Source: CAZFVY01 sp964522665 (GTDB lineage Bacteria; Verrucomicrobiota; Verrucomicrobiia; Limisphaerales; CAZFVY01). From it: a DNA stretch of 64,000 nt. Where the stretch lies: the NCBI GenBank assembly GCA_964522665.1, contig CAZFVY010000017.1, positions 1-64,000 on the forward strand, given 5' to 3'. The position numbers and the translations under genes are program-made. How positions within the stretch are numbered: the stretch's first letter is position 1; every line of letters starts with the position of its first letter. Below are positions 8,273 through 16,035 of this stretch, piece by piece. The notes beneath the pieces were generated by a model. The model made no database searches. It saw nothing but the letters and a program-made list of their open reading frames with translations, and was not told the origin of the DNA.

Positions 8273-9625
8273 ATGAGCAAGAACTGGCAAATACCGCGCC
8301 GCACCTTCCTCCGAGGGCTGGGCACCGTGATGGCGTTACCGATGCTCGAGGCGATGGCCCCGGGCGCCTCGCTCGCCGCGACGGCGGCTGGCGCCGTCAA
8401 GACCGCCCCCAAACGGATGGCCTTTTTGTACGTGCCTAATGGCGCCAACATGGCCGATTGGATCCCCAAAACGACCGGCGCTGATTTCGAACTTCCGCTC
8501 ATTCTCGAGCCGCTCCAGCCATTTCGGAAGGATTTCTCAGTGCTCAGCGGTCTCGCGCAGGTCAACGCCTTTGCCGGACCGGACGGCGCCGGGGATCACG
8601 CCCGCGCCTCGGCCACGTTTCTGACCGGTTGCCGCGCGCGCAAGACCAACGGCGCGGACATCAAGGTCGGCGTCTCGGTCGATCAAGTCGCCGCGCGCAA
8701 GCTCGGCCATCTGACCCGCTTTCCGTCGCTCGAACTTGGCTGCGAACATGGCCAGCAGGCGGGCAACTGCGACTCCGGTTACAGTTGCGCCTACTCGTTC
8801 AATATCTCCTGGAAAACCGAATCGACCCCCATGCCGGCGGAAGTCGATCCCCGGCTGGTATTCGAGCGGTTGTTCGCGAATCCCGACCAATCGGGGACGG
8901 CCGAAAATCAGGCCCTGCGCAATCGCTATCAGAAGAGCGTGCTCGATTTTGTGCTCGAGGACGCCCGCCGGTTGAAGTCGGGCTTGGGCGCGACCGACCG
9001 CCGCAAGGTCGATGAGTACCTGAGCGCGGTCCGCGAGCTGGAAACCCGCATCGAACAATCCGAGCGTTTCGCCGCCGCCTTGCCGGATTACCAGAAGCCG
9101 ACCGGCATTCCGGAGACCTACGAGCAGCATATCCGTTTGATGTGCGATCTGATGGCGCTGGCGTTCCAGACCGACACCACGCGCGTCTCCAGTTTTGTCC
9201 TGGCCCACGACGGCAGCAATCTGCCATACCCGTTCATCGGCGTCCGCGACGGCCACCACGACCTCTCCCATCACGGTGGCAACGAAGAGAAAAAGGCCAA
9301 GATCGCGAAGATCAATCGTTTTCACATGACGCAGTTCGCCTACCTCCTCGAGAAACTTAAATCGATCAAGGAAGGCGACGGCACGCTGCTCGACAACTGC
9401 ATGCTCGTTTACGGCAGCGGCATCGCGGATGGCAACAGCCACGCCCACGACAATCTCCCGGTGATCCTTGCCGGTGGCGCGGCCGGTCCGCTCCAGGCGG
9501 GCAAACACGTCCAGTATCCCAAGCGCACGCCGCTCTCGAACCTCTACCTCTCGATGCTTGATCGGATGGGCGCCAAAGTCGAATCCCTCGGCGACAGCGC
9601 CGGTCCGCTCGTCGCGCCGACGTAA
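8273..9625 (+). CDS. Tat-exported DUF1552 protein
   Basis: A 450-residue protein starts with a twin-arginine signal (RRTFLRGLGTVMALPMLEAM) and continues with the DUF1552 signature KRMAFLYVPNGANMADWIP. Later blocks include GDHARASATFLTG, SLELGCE, a repeated HDG/RDGHHDLSHHG segment and LLDNCMLVYGSGIADGNSHAHDNLPVILAGG. The fold is related to sulfatase/DUF1501 proteins, but the enzymatic role is unknown. In Planctomycetota and Verrucomicrobiota such genes usually follow a DUF1592/DUF1588 cytochrome-like gene; here that partner is absent and only repeats lie upstream. ATG 8273 is chosen because it puts the RR motif near the N-terminus. Confidence 0.9.
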   Translation: MSKNWQIPRRTFLRGLGTVMALPMLEAMAPGASLAATAAGAVKTAPKRMAFLYVPNGANMADWIPKTTGADFELPLILEPLQPFRKDFSVLSGLAQVNAFAGPDGAGDHARASATFLTGCRARKTNGADIKVGVSVDQVAARKLGHLTRFPSLELGCEHGQQAGNCDSGYSCAYSFNISWKTESTPMPAEVDPRLVFERLFANPDQSGTAENQALRNRYQKSVLDFVLEDARRLKSGLGATDRRKVDEYLSAVRELETRIEQSERFAAALPDYQKPTGIPETYEQHIRLMCDLMALAFQTDTTRVSSFVLAHDGSNLPYPFIGVRDGHHDLSHHGGNEEKKAKIAKINRFHMTQFAYLLEKLKSIKEGDGTLLDNCMLVYGSGIADGNSHAHDNLPVILAGGAAGPLQAGKHVQYPKRTPLSNLYLSMLDRMGAKVESLGDSAGPLVAPT

Positions 9626-9881
9626 GCCGAGACAGGCCTGTCCACTTTCCACGCTCCCTTCGCGAGACGCTCGACCTGCTGAGCTGGGTGGGGCTGCCAT
9701 GACCCGCTTCACCCAGAGGCGCGACAAACCCCGTTCGCCCGTTCGCCTCCCAAGATTTTCTTGACGCCGCGACGCGGCGAGGTTGACTGGACAAAACGTC
9801 AGCCATGACCCGTCGAAACACTCTGATCCTCGGCGCGCCTGAAGTCCCGCCGCGGTCCAGCCTTTTTCCTCCCGATCTTAT

Positions 9882-10490
9882 ATGAGCAAGAAAGACCCGC
9901 GCGTGGACGCCTATATCGCCGAGGCGGCCGATTTTGCCAAACCGATCCTCAAGTATATTCGCAAGGCGGTCCACGCGGGCTGCCCGGACGTCGAGGAATC
10001 CATGAAGTGGAGCATGCCCAGTTTTGGACACAAAGGAATTCTCTGCAACATGGCCGCGTTCAAACAGCACTGCACCCTCGGCTTCTGGAAGGGCAAGCTG
10101 ATCGTCCCCGCGCGGGGCGGTGATGACGAAGAAGCGGCGATGGGCCAATTTGGCCGGATTCAGTCCCTCGCGGATCTGCCGAAGGAGGAAGTCCTGATCG
10201 GTTACGTCCGCGAGGCGGTCCGATTGAACGAAGCGGGCGTCAAAAACCCGGCGTTCACCGAGCGCAAGGCGAAGAAGGAATTGGTCATCCCTGATTATGT
10301 CTCGGCCGCCTTGAGGAAAAACCCGCGCGCCCTCGCGACGTTCGAGGGGTTCCCCCCGAGCCACAAGCGCGAATACGTCGAATGGATCACCGAGGCCAAA
10401 ACCGAGCCAACCCGCGAACGCCGACTCAAGACGATGCTCGAGTGGCTCGTCGAGGGCAAATCGCGCAATTGGAAATACGAGAATTGCTAG
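9882..10490 (+). CDS. YdeI/OmdA family protein with DUF1801 domain
   Basis: This 202-residue cytosolic protein has an N-terminal DUF1801 region (KPILKYIRKAVHAGCPDVEE, then MKWSMPSFGHKGI) and a C-terminal OmdA/YdeI tail (IPDYVSAALRKNPRALATFE, then PPSHKREYVEWI). The domain pair is typical of YdeI-like proteins, which in other bacteria have been linked to stress or peptide tolerance; the biochemical function is unknown. ATG 9882 gives the usual N-terminus. The 256 bp between the DUF1552 gene and this one hold nothing recognisable. Confidence 0.87.
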   Translation: MSKKDPRVDAYIAEAADFAKPILKYIRKAVHAGCPDVEESMKWSMPSFGHKGILCNMAAFKQHCTLGFWKGKLIVPARGGDDEEAAMGQFGRIQSLADLPKEEVLIGYVREAVRLNEAGVKNPAFTERKAKKELVIPDYVSAALRKNPRALATFEGFPPSHKREYVEWITEAKTEPTRERRLKTMLEWLVEGKSRNWKYENC

Positions 10491-10573
10491 CGCATTGCCT
10501 GAAAAGGCAGCAAGCCGCCTCCTTGTTCAGTTAGCCTCATAGAATACATCTGGCAACCGCGGTACTAATTAAG

Positions 10574-11776
10574 CTAACTCAGCGTCATGCGCAATATTTC
10601 CGCGATTTCCACATCGACCTGGGCAGGGGAGATTCTGGCCAGACACTGGGCTCGCCCTTGCGCCTCGCACGGCGCGGCCCGCTGACCCGCGCAGGCGCAG
10701 GCCGCCACCAAGCGCCGATGCCCGGGCAGGGCGGGTGACCATTTCTCGAGGCCCGGCAAATCGCGAAAGAGGGAGGCGGTCGGCACGCCCAGCGCCAGCG
10801 CCAGATGCAGCACGCCGGAGTCGGGGCCGAAATGCAGGCGATTCTGCTCCAGCACGCCGGCCAATTGTCCGATCGTTAAGCCTGGCGGCAGCACGGTCAA
10901 ACGGGCGTCGGCGACCGCGGCCGCGAGCGCCTGAACGCGGCTCTGTTCGCGTGGCTTGGCGCTGGCCGACGCGAGCATGGGGGTGGTCGGATACTCGCGC
11001 AGCAGACTCTGGATCAGGGTGGCGTAATGTTCGACGGGCCATTCTTTCAACGGATTGGCGGAATTGAGCGAGAAGTGGACGCCGCCGCGGGGAGCGTTGG
11101 CCGCGGCCCAGGCGCGATCGGCATCGTTGACGCGCAGGTCGAAGCGCGGCGGTTTCACCGAAAAGCCGCACGCCGTCAGCGTCCGACGGTGTTGCTCAAA
11201 AATCGGCAGACTTTCAGAGGCCGGCAGAATCCACTCACGCGCCAGCCAGCGATTCCAAAAATGTCGGCGCCCACCCTGATACGCTACTCGGTTTGGCGCG
11301 CCGGTGAGCGCGGTCAGGAAAATCGAGCGATCCGCCCCGCTGAAATTAAACGCGACGTCGAAACGCTCGCGCCGCAGCCGCCGAACCAGCGACCACTGCT
11401 CGCGTATCGTGCGTTTGGCGGGGTCCAATTCAATTGGCCAGGTCTGATCGACGCACGGCGCCAGTCGCGCGACCTCGCAACCGAGTCGGCTGGAAAGCAA
11501 ATGCAGTTCGGCGCCGGGATAGTGGTCCTTGATCTCCCACAACGCCGGAATCAGATGGACCGTGTCGCCCAGGAAACCGGGGTCCACGACGATCACTTTG
11601 CGCGCGCCGCGCGTCCGGTCGTAGAAGCTCTTCGATTCGGCTGGGATGACGTTCAATGCGCGCCTTTTTACGGTCTCCGCGCCCACGGCGGCGAGGAGTT
11701 TCTGCGCGGCGACGTCGCGCAGGCCGTAGCGGCGTGCTGGCCAGGTTCGGGACCGACGGAAAACAAATTGAAACAT
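10574..11776 (-). CDS. Glycosyltransferase family 9 (heptosyltransferase-like)
   Basis: This protein of about 400 residues belongs to the ADP-heptose:LPS heptosyltransferase family. Evidence is the N-terminal VIVDPGFLGDTVHLIPALWEI (GDxxxxxP motif), AFNFSGADRS, HFSLNSANPLKEWPVEHYA (the KxWP substrate motif) and HFGPDSGVLHLALALGVPTASLF (the GPDSGxxHxAxALG donor site). It would act at the inner membrane in LPS core or other envelope glycan assembly. The open frame extends upstream to 12154, overlapping the divergent signal-peptide gene. ATG 11776 (MFQFVFRRSRTWPARRYG) is the more plausible start, leaving about 60 residues before the first strand. Confidence 0.87.
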   Translation of the reverse strand: MFQFVFRRSRTWPARRYGLRDVAAQKLLAAVGAETVKRRALNVIPAESKSFYDRTRGARKVIVVDPGFLGDTVHLIPALWEIKDHYPGAELHLLSSRLGCEVARLAPCVDQTWPIELDPAKRTIREQWSLVRRLRRERFDVAFNFSGADRSIFLTALTGAPNRVAYQGGRRHFWNRWLAREWILPASESLPIFEQHRRTLTACGFSVKPPRFDLRVNDADRAWAAANAPRGGVHFSLNSANPLKEWPVEHYATLIQSLLREYPTTPMLASASAKPREQSRVQALAAAVADARLTVLPPGLTIGQLAGVLEQNRLHFGPDSGVLHLALALGVPTASLFRDLPGLEKWSPALPGHRRLVAACACAGQRAAPCEAQGRAQCLARISPAQVDVEIAEILRMTLS

Positions 11777-11908
11777 TTCCGGGCGGTTCCGGTTAATACA
11801 CTTGGATAGGCGTCTCCGGCTGCCCGCCCTCGGGTGGTTTCGGGTTCGGAAGAACTCGATCCGGTGACGCTGTACGGCTATACTGAACTCAAATTGCGCG
11901 TTCCCATT

Positions 11909-13417
11909 ATGAAAATGACAAAAATCGCCTTGGTCTGCGTGTTGCTCGGCACGGGACGGGTCTTGCTGGCGGCTGGCCCCGAACAAAACCTCGAAAAAAC
12001 CTTCCCCGTCGCCGGGGGCGGCAAGCTTATCGTCATGGCGGACCAAGGTTCCATCGACGTCAAAACCACGGACACCGACAAAGTCGAGGTCCACGTCCTG
12101 CGCGAGGCCAAACAAGCCACCCAGGCGCAGGCGCTCGACCTGTTTTCGAATCATGAAGTCACGTTCACCCAGGAACGCAACGTCGTCTCCGTCTCGGCCC
12201 GGAACACCAAGACCTCCAATGGGTTCAGTTGGCGCGGGCGCCCTTACCTCGAAGTCCGGTACCTAATCAATCTGCCCAGGAAATTTGACGTCGAGTTGAG
12301 CACTTCGGGCGGCGACGTGCGCGTTGGTGAGTTGGACGGCGCCGCCACGGCGCGAACCTCGAGCGGCGCAATCGACCTGGCCGGGGCGACCGGGAAGATC
12401 GAGGCGCGCAATTCCGGCGGCGACATCGAAGTCGGCGCCGCCCGGAGCGACGTGAGCGCGCGGACCTCCAGCGGAGCCATTCGGTTGCGCGCGGTCGGCG
12501 GGCGGGTCGAGGCGTCGAATTCCGGCGGCGATATCCGCCTCGGTGACATCGGCGGGGATGTCGTGGCGCGGACGTCGAGCGGCGCGATCCAATTGCGCTC
12601 CACCCACGGCGCCGCGGAGCTTTCCAATTCGGGCGGCGACATCAGCGTCGAAGAGGCGCGCGGCGAAGTGCGCGCTCAGACTTCGAGCGGACAAATCGCC
12701 CTGCGCGTGATTCAGGGCGCGGTCAACGCCAAAAACTCCGGCGGCGACGTTAAAATTGAATCAGCCGGCGGCAGCGTCACGGCGCGGACCTCCAGCGGCG
12801 CGATCCGCATCGGCCACGTCGGCGGCAAACTGGTCGAGGCCCGGAATTCGGGTGGCGACATCAGCATTGGCGAGGCGGCGGGCGGTGTAGTCGTCGAAAC
12901 CTCGAGCGGCAATATCCGGCTGAAGAGCGCCGGCGGTAACGTCGAGGCGAAAAACTCAGGCGGCAACATTACCCTGGGCGACCTCGGTGGTGAGGTCGTC
13001 GCGCAAACGTCGAGCGGAAACGTCGAAATCCACCTGGCGAAAGGCCAGGCCGATCTCAAGAATTCCGGCGGTAACATCTCGCTCGCCGAGGCGCGCGGCG
13101 CCGTCGTCGCCACCACTTCCAGCGGGACCATCGCGGTCGGTTTCACCAAACAACCGACGGCTGACAGCCGGATGGAGGTTTCCGGCGGCGGAATCACGCT
13201 GACGCTTCCCGAGACCGCGGCGCTCAACCTGGACGCCCACAGCAGCGGCGGACGCATCGTCGCGGACATCCCAGTCACGATCACGATTCATGGCGAAACC
13301 AGAACGGACGCCCTGCAAGGCAAGATCAACGGCGGCGGACCCGCGATGTTGCTGCGGTCCAGTTCCGGCGACATTCACCTAAAAAAACTGGTGCGCCTCC
13401 TCGAAAAAGAGGGATAA
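11909..13417 (+). CDS. Secreted DUF4097-like adhesin with alternating TSSG/NSGG repeats
   Basis: A 502-residue exported protein has a signal peptide (IALVCVLLGTGRVLLAAG), an N-terminal beta domain typical of DUF4097/DUF4098 proteins (LIVMADQGSIDVKTTDTD), and a long repeat region. From about residue 140 an 18-residue rung is repeated, with TSSGAIRL-type and NSGGDIRL-type rungs alternating strictly. I count eight TSSG and seven NSGG rungs in order, so the composite unit is 36 residues (108 bp). The last rungs degrade to VSGGGITL, HSSGGRIV and RSSSGDIHL. Such regular Gly/Ser/Asn turns suggest a right-handed beta-solenoid on the cell surface or in the periplasm. The ligand is unknown. ATG 11909 places the signal peptide correctly. 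Confidence 0.85.
   Translation: MKMTKIALVCVLLGTGRVLLAAGPEQNLEKTFPVAGGGKLIVMADQGSIDVKTTDTDKVEVHVLREAKQATQAQALDLFSNHEVTFTQERNVVSVSARNTKTSNGFSWRGRPYLEVRYLINLPRKFDVELSTSGGDVRVGELDGAATARTSSGAIDLAGATGKIEARNSGGDIEVGAARSDVSARTSSGAIRLRAVGGRVEASNSGGDIRLGDIGGDVVARTSSGAIQLRSTHGAAELSNSGGDISVEEARGEVRAQTSSGQIALRVIQGAVNAKNSGGDVKIESAGGSVTARTSSGAIRIGHVGGKLVEARNSGGDISIGEAAGGVVVETSSGNIRLKSAGGNVEAKNSGGNITLGDLGGEVVAQTSSGNVEIHLAKGQADLKNSGGNISLAEARGAVVATTSSGTIAVGFTKQPTADSRMEVSGGGITLTLPETAALNLDAHSSGGRIVADIPVTITIHGETRTDALQGKINGGGPAMLLRSSSGDIHLKKLVRLLEKEG
12349..13140 (+). repeat. 108-bp tandem coding repeat, about seven units
   Basis: This DNA encodes the alternating 18-residue rungs of the adhesin-like protein. Each 108-bp unit contains one TSSG and one NSGG rung. 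Unit boundaries fall where the codons for A-R/Q-T-S-S-G recur. Repeats are diverged at third positions, so they are old or under selection. Confidence 0.75.
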
Positions 13418-13466
13418 TGAGATTGACGCATCCGACCGAAGCTCGGAGCCGTCGATTTCTTGACCT

Positions 13467-15011
13467 ATGAAAAAGTTGGCTCCGAATCGGATTCTAAAGA
13501 ACGCAATTAAAGTTCCCACGCTCACGCGAAGCTTCCTTCAACGTCAGCGTCACCGTTTTTCCGCGGTGGCGCTCACGTTTCTGGCGGGCGTGGTCTTCGG
13601 CGTCGGCGCCAGCTACGGCGAGGACTTCGTGCCGCCGCTGGCGAAGCTAAGTTCGGCCAAGGCCAGCCTGATCATTCAAATCGACGTGCATGGCGCCAGT
13701 GGGGCGGCGATTTGGCGGACGGTGCGCGACCAGGCCCAAAGCGCCGGGCTGTTGCAAAACGCGCTGAGCGGATTCGACGCGAGCATGTTCGGCCCGAACG
13801 GCGCTTTTGCGGCGCTCAAGCCGTCGGAGTTGGCGGAAATCAGCGTCGTCGTCGAAGGTCAGGGCGCGTTCACGGGGCCGGGCCAAACCAAGTCGGATCC
13901 AGACTTTGGCGTGCTGGTCGGGGCGCGCTTCGAGCCGGAAGCCGACTGGCGCCAGGCGCTGGATCAATTCCTGAGCGGCATGGAACGGCTGCAACCCGGC
14001 GCTCGCGCCAAGCTCGAAAAGACGAAACGGCGCGTCGGCGCGGCTGATTATTATGATTTGCCAACCGACGGGTCCGGCGACGGGCAATTGCCGTTTCCTC
14101 TGGCGATGGCGGTTGGCTCCAGCGCCAGCGGCGGAGAACTCATCATCGGCAAAGGCGATGCGGTGCGCGCGTTCCTTGAAGGGCGTCGGGACGGCCAGTT
14201 TCCCGGGTGGATCGACGATCTCCTGGTGAATCGCGGGCAAGTCTGGATCGCGGCCGCGATTCCGGAAAGCGCACTGCAGAAACTGAGTGGGTCGGCCAAC
14301 GGCCTGGCGATGTTGCCGCAGCCGATGGCCGGTGGCCTGCGGCAATTGCGCAACGTTGGCCTGGGCCTCAAGTTTGGCGATGACCTCCTGCGATTGGAGC
14401 TGGGGCTGGGCTTCACGGACGCCGCCGCGGCGCAACAAATCGGGACCTTCGTCCAGTCGCTGTTGACGATGTCACAATTGACCGGAGCCCAAAACGCGAA
14501 AGGCAACTCTCCGTCGGTTCAGAGCGCTAAAATCGTCATGGCCGGGAGCACACTTCGGCTCACCAGCGGTTTAAGCGTCGATGAAGTCTTGCAGGCGGTT
14601 CAAAGCGCCAGCCAGGCCGCGGCCCTTAACGCCAAACGGGCGCCACGGGGCGTGGTTAAAGTTCAGGAGGTCGCGCCGCCGGAGCCGTCGCCCGTGGATC
14701 TGGCTTTTGTCGAATTGCTGCCGGGCGACCTAGAGTCATTGCGGGAAGCGAAGTTGAAGATCGAGAACCACTCGCCCAAGCCGGTCCACCAGATCAACGT
14801 CGCCTTCGACTACCTCGGAGCCAAAGGCGAGAAACTGAAAAACTGGACCAGCGAGCACCAGGACCCCGACGCCGAGAATCTGGTCGCCGGCAACGCGACC
14901 CGGGTCTTCAAGTGCCCCGTGTTTCACGTTCCGCTCGAAACCAAAAGCATGTCGGTCCGCGTGGTCGGCGTGATCTTCGCCGACGGCCAGGCGTGGCCGA
15001 AAAAACCGTAG
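13467..15011 (+). CDS. Membrane-anchored protein of unknown function
   Basis: This 514-residue protein has a basic N-terminus and one hydrophobic segment (FSAVALTFLAGVVFGVGASYG, residues about 30-50), then a large exported domain. The exported part has repeated acidic/hydrophobic helices and a C-terminal beta-rich segment (EAKLKIENHSPKPVHQINVA, VFKCPVFHVP) resembling a small Ig-like or FxLYD-type fold. No catalytic motif is evident. It follows the adhesin-like gene by 50 bp on the same strand, so co-transcription is likely. I do not recognise the family. Confidence 0.7.
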   Translation: MKKLAPNRILKNAIKVPTLTRSFLQRQRHRFSAVALTFLAGVVFGVGASYGEDFVPPLAKLSSAKASLIIQIDVHGASGAAIWRTVRDQAQSAGLLQNALSGFDASMFGPNGAFAALKPSELAEISVVVEGQGAFTGPGQTKSDPDFGVLVGARFEPEADWRQALDQFLSGMERLQPGARAKLEKTKRRVGAADYYDLPTDGSGDGQLPFPLAMAVGSSASGGELIIGKGDAVRAFLEGRRDGQFPGWIDDLLVNRGQVWIAAAIPESALQKLSGSANGLAMLPQPMAGGLRQLRNVGLGLKFGDDLLRLELGLGFTDAAAAQQIGTFVQSLLTMSQLTGAQNAKGNSPSVQSAKIVMAGSTLRLTSGLSVDEVLQAVQSASQAAALNAKRAPRGVVKVQEVAPPEPSPVDLAFVELLPGDLESLREAKLKIENHSPKPVHQINVAFDYLGAKGEKLKNWTSEHQDPDAENLVAGNATRVFKCPVFHVPLETKSMSVRVVGVIFADGQAWPKKP

Positions 15012-15053
15012 TTACGCTGTCCAACCCTAAATCACAGGCAGGAACGGGCTAGT

Positions 15054-15779
15054 TTGAAGAAGCTTTCGGAGCAGAAACGGTTCGGCAAGAGTGATGCCAT
15101 ACACGCGGGCGATCTTTTGAAGCAGCAGGAGGATGACCCCGGGTATAAAGATCGATTGCGGCGCCTGGAGCAGCGAAGGATAGCTGCCAGTGATGAGTTT
15201 AGAGAGGCTGCTGGGCCTCTACTGTCAGAATTGGCTTCCTCCGGCTACGGCGTTGGCTCCCTTTCCGACCTCGCACGACCAAGCCAGTCCAAGGGAGCCA
15301 TTCCGATATTGATAAAGTGGCTTCCCAGGTCGGCGAACTCGCGAGTGAAGGAGTCGATCGTCAGAGCGCTTTCGGTCCCTTGGGCCAAAGGGCGCGTCGA
15401 AGCGGCATTGTTGGCTGAGTTCCGTGGCAGTTCTGATGGCGAGAACCTCAAACTGAAATGGACGATTGCAAACGCCTTGGAAGTACTTGCCACCGACAGG
15501 ATTTATGACGATATCGTCGAACTTCTTCGAGACAAACGCCACGGCAGGGCCCGTGAGATGCTCGCAATGGCCCTCGGGAAGATGAAAGCTCCTCAAGCCG
15601 TGGACGTTCTCATTGGCCTTCTTAATGACGAAAAAGTTGTCGGACACGCGATAATCGCCCTGGGAAAGTTAACCGCGGTGAAAGCTCGGCCTTACCTTCT
15701 TCCGTTCGTCAAGCATCCAAAGGTTTGGATTCGCCAAGAGGCCAAAAAAGCTCTCAACAAAATAGACGCTCTCACTTAA
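15054..15779 (+). CDS. HEAT-repeat (PBS-lyase-type) protein with TTG start
   Basis: This 241-residue protein has a charged N-terminal helix (KKLSEQKRFGKSDAIHAGDL) followed by HEAT-like helical pairs. Examples are GAIPILIKWLPRSANSRVKE, RIYDDIVELLRDKRHGRARE, APQAVDVLIGLLNDEKVVGH and VKARPYLLPFVKHPKVWIRQ. HEAT arrays usually mediate protein-protein contacts; no catalytic function is implied. The TTG start is supported by AGGAACG seven bases upstream. The ribosome-binding site and the first 20 codons closely match the inside of a small MITE at 34853-35013, and the gene is flanked by sequences resembling that element's ends. Its base composition is lower in GC than its neighbours. Together these suggest it may be part of, or derived from, a mobile unit. 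Confidence 0.82.
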   Translation: MKKLSEQKRFGKSDAIHAGDLLKQQEDDPGYKDRLRRLEQRRIAASDEFREAAGPLLSELASSGYGVGSLSDLARPSQSKGAIPILIKWLPRSANSRVKESIVRALSVPWAKGRVEAALLAEFRGSSDGENLKLKWTIANALEVLATDRIYDDIVELLRDKRHGRAREMLAMALGKMKAPQAVDVLIGLLNDEKVVGHAIIALGKLTAVKARPYLLPFVKHPKVWIRQEAKKALNKIDALT

Positions 15780-16035
15780 ACGGATTCCACTTGCCTAATG
15801 CGCCGATTGATCGGTCCTACCTGCTTTTTGAACGAAGATTGAGGTATGGTGAACTAAAACGCGAAAAAGCGTAGCGGCGCGGTCAGCGCGGCGCGCCTTA
15901 GACACGCTTCGGCCAGGCTAGAGTTCGACCCAGGTCGCAGCCGTGGACGAACTCGGGTGCGCCGCCCCTATCAACGCGCTCAGAGTCGTCGCTCAAGGAT
16001 GGCCGTCGATAGGGCGGCTGACGCGGCGTCAGCCG

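Noticed and set aside
10574..12154. A 526-residue glycosyltransferase with a long N-terminal extension
   Set aside because: The extension overlaps the signal peptide and promoter region of the divergent adhesin gene and shows no protein-like pattern; ATG 11776 gives a normal GT9 length.
13647..14438. Long antisense frame in the 514-residue unknown gene
   Set aside because: Composition-driven shadow; codon pattern and hydrophobic segment support the plus-strand gene.
15901..15950. A GTTCGA-type stretch reminiscent of a tRNA T-arm
   Set aside because: No acceptor or anticodon stem can be built around it.
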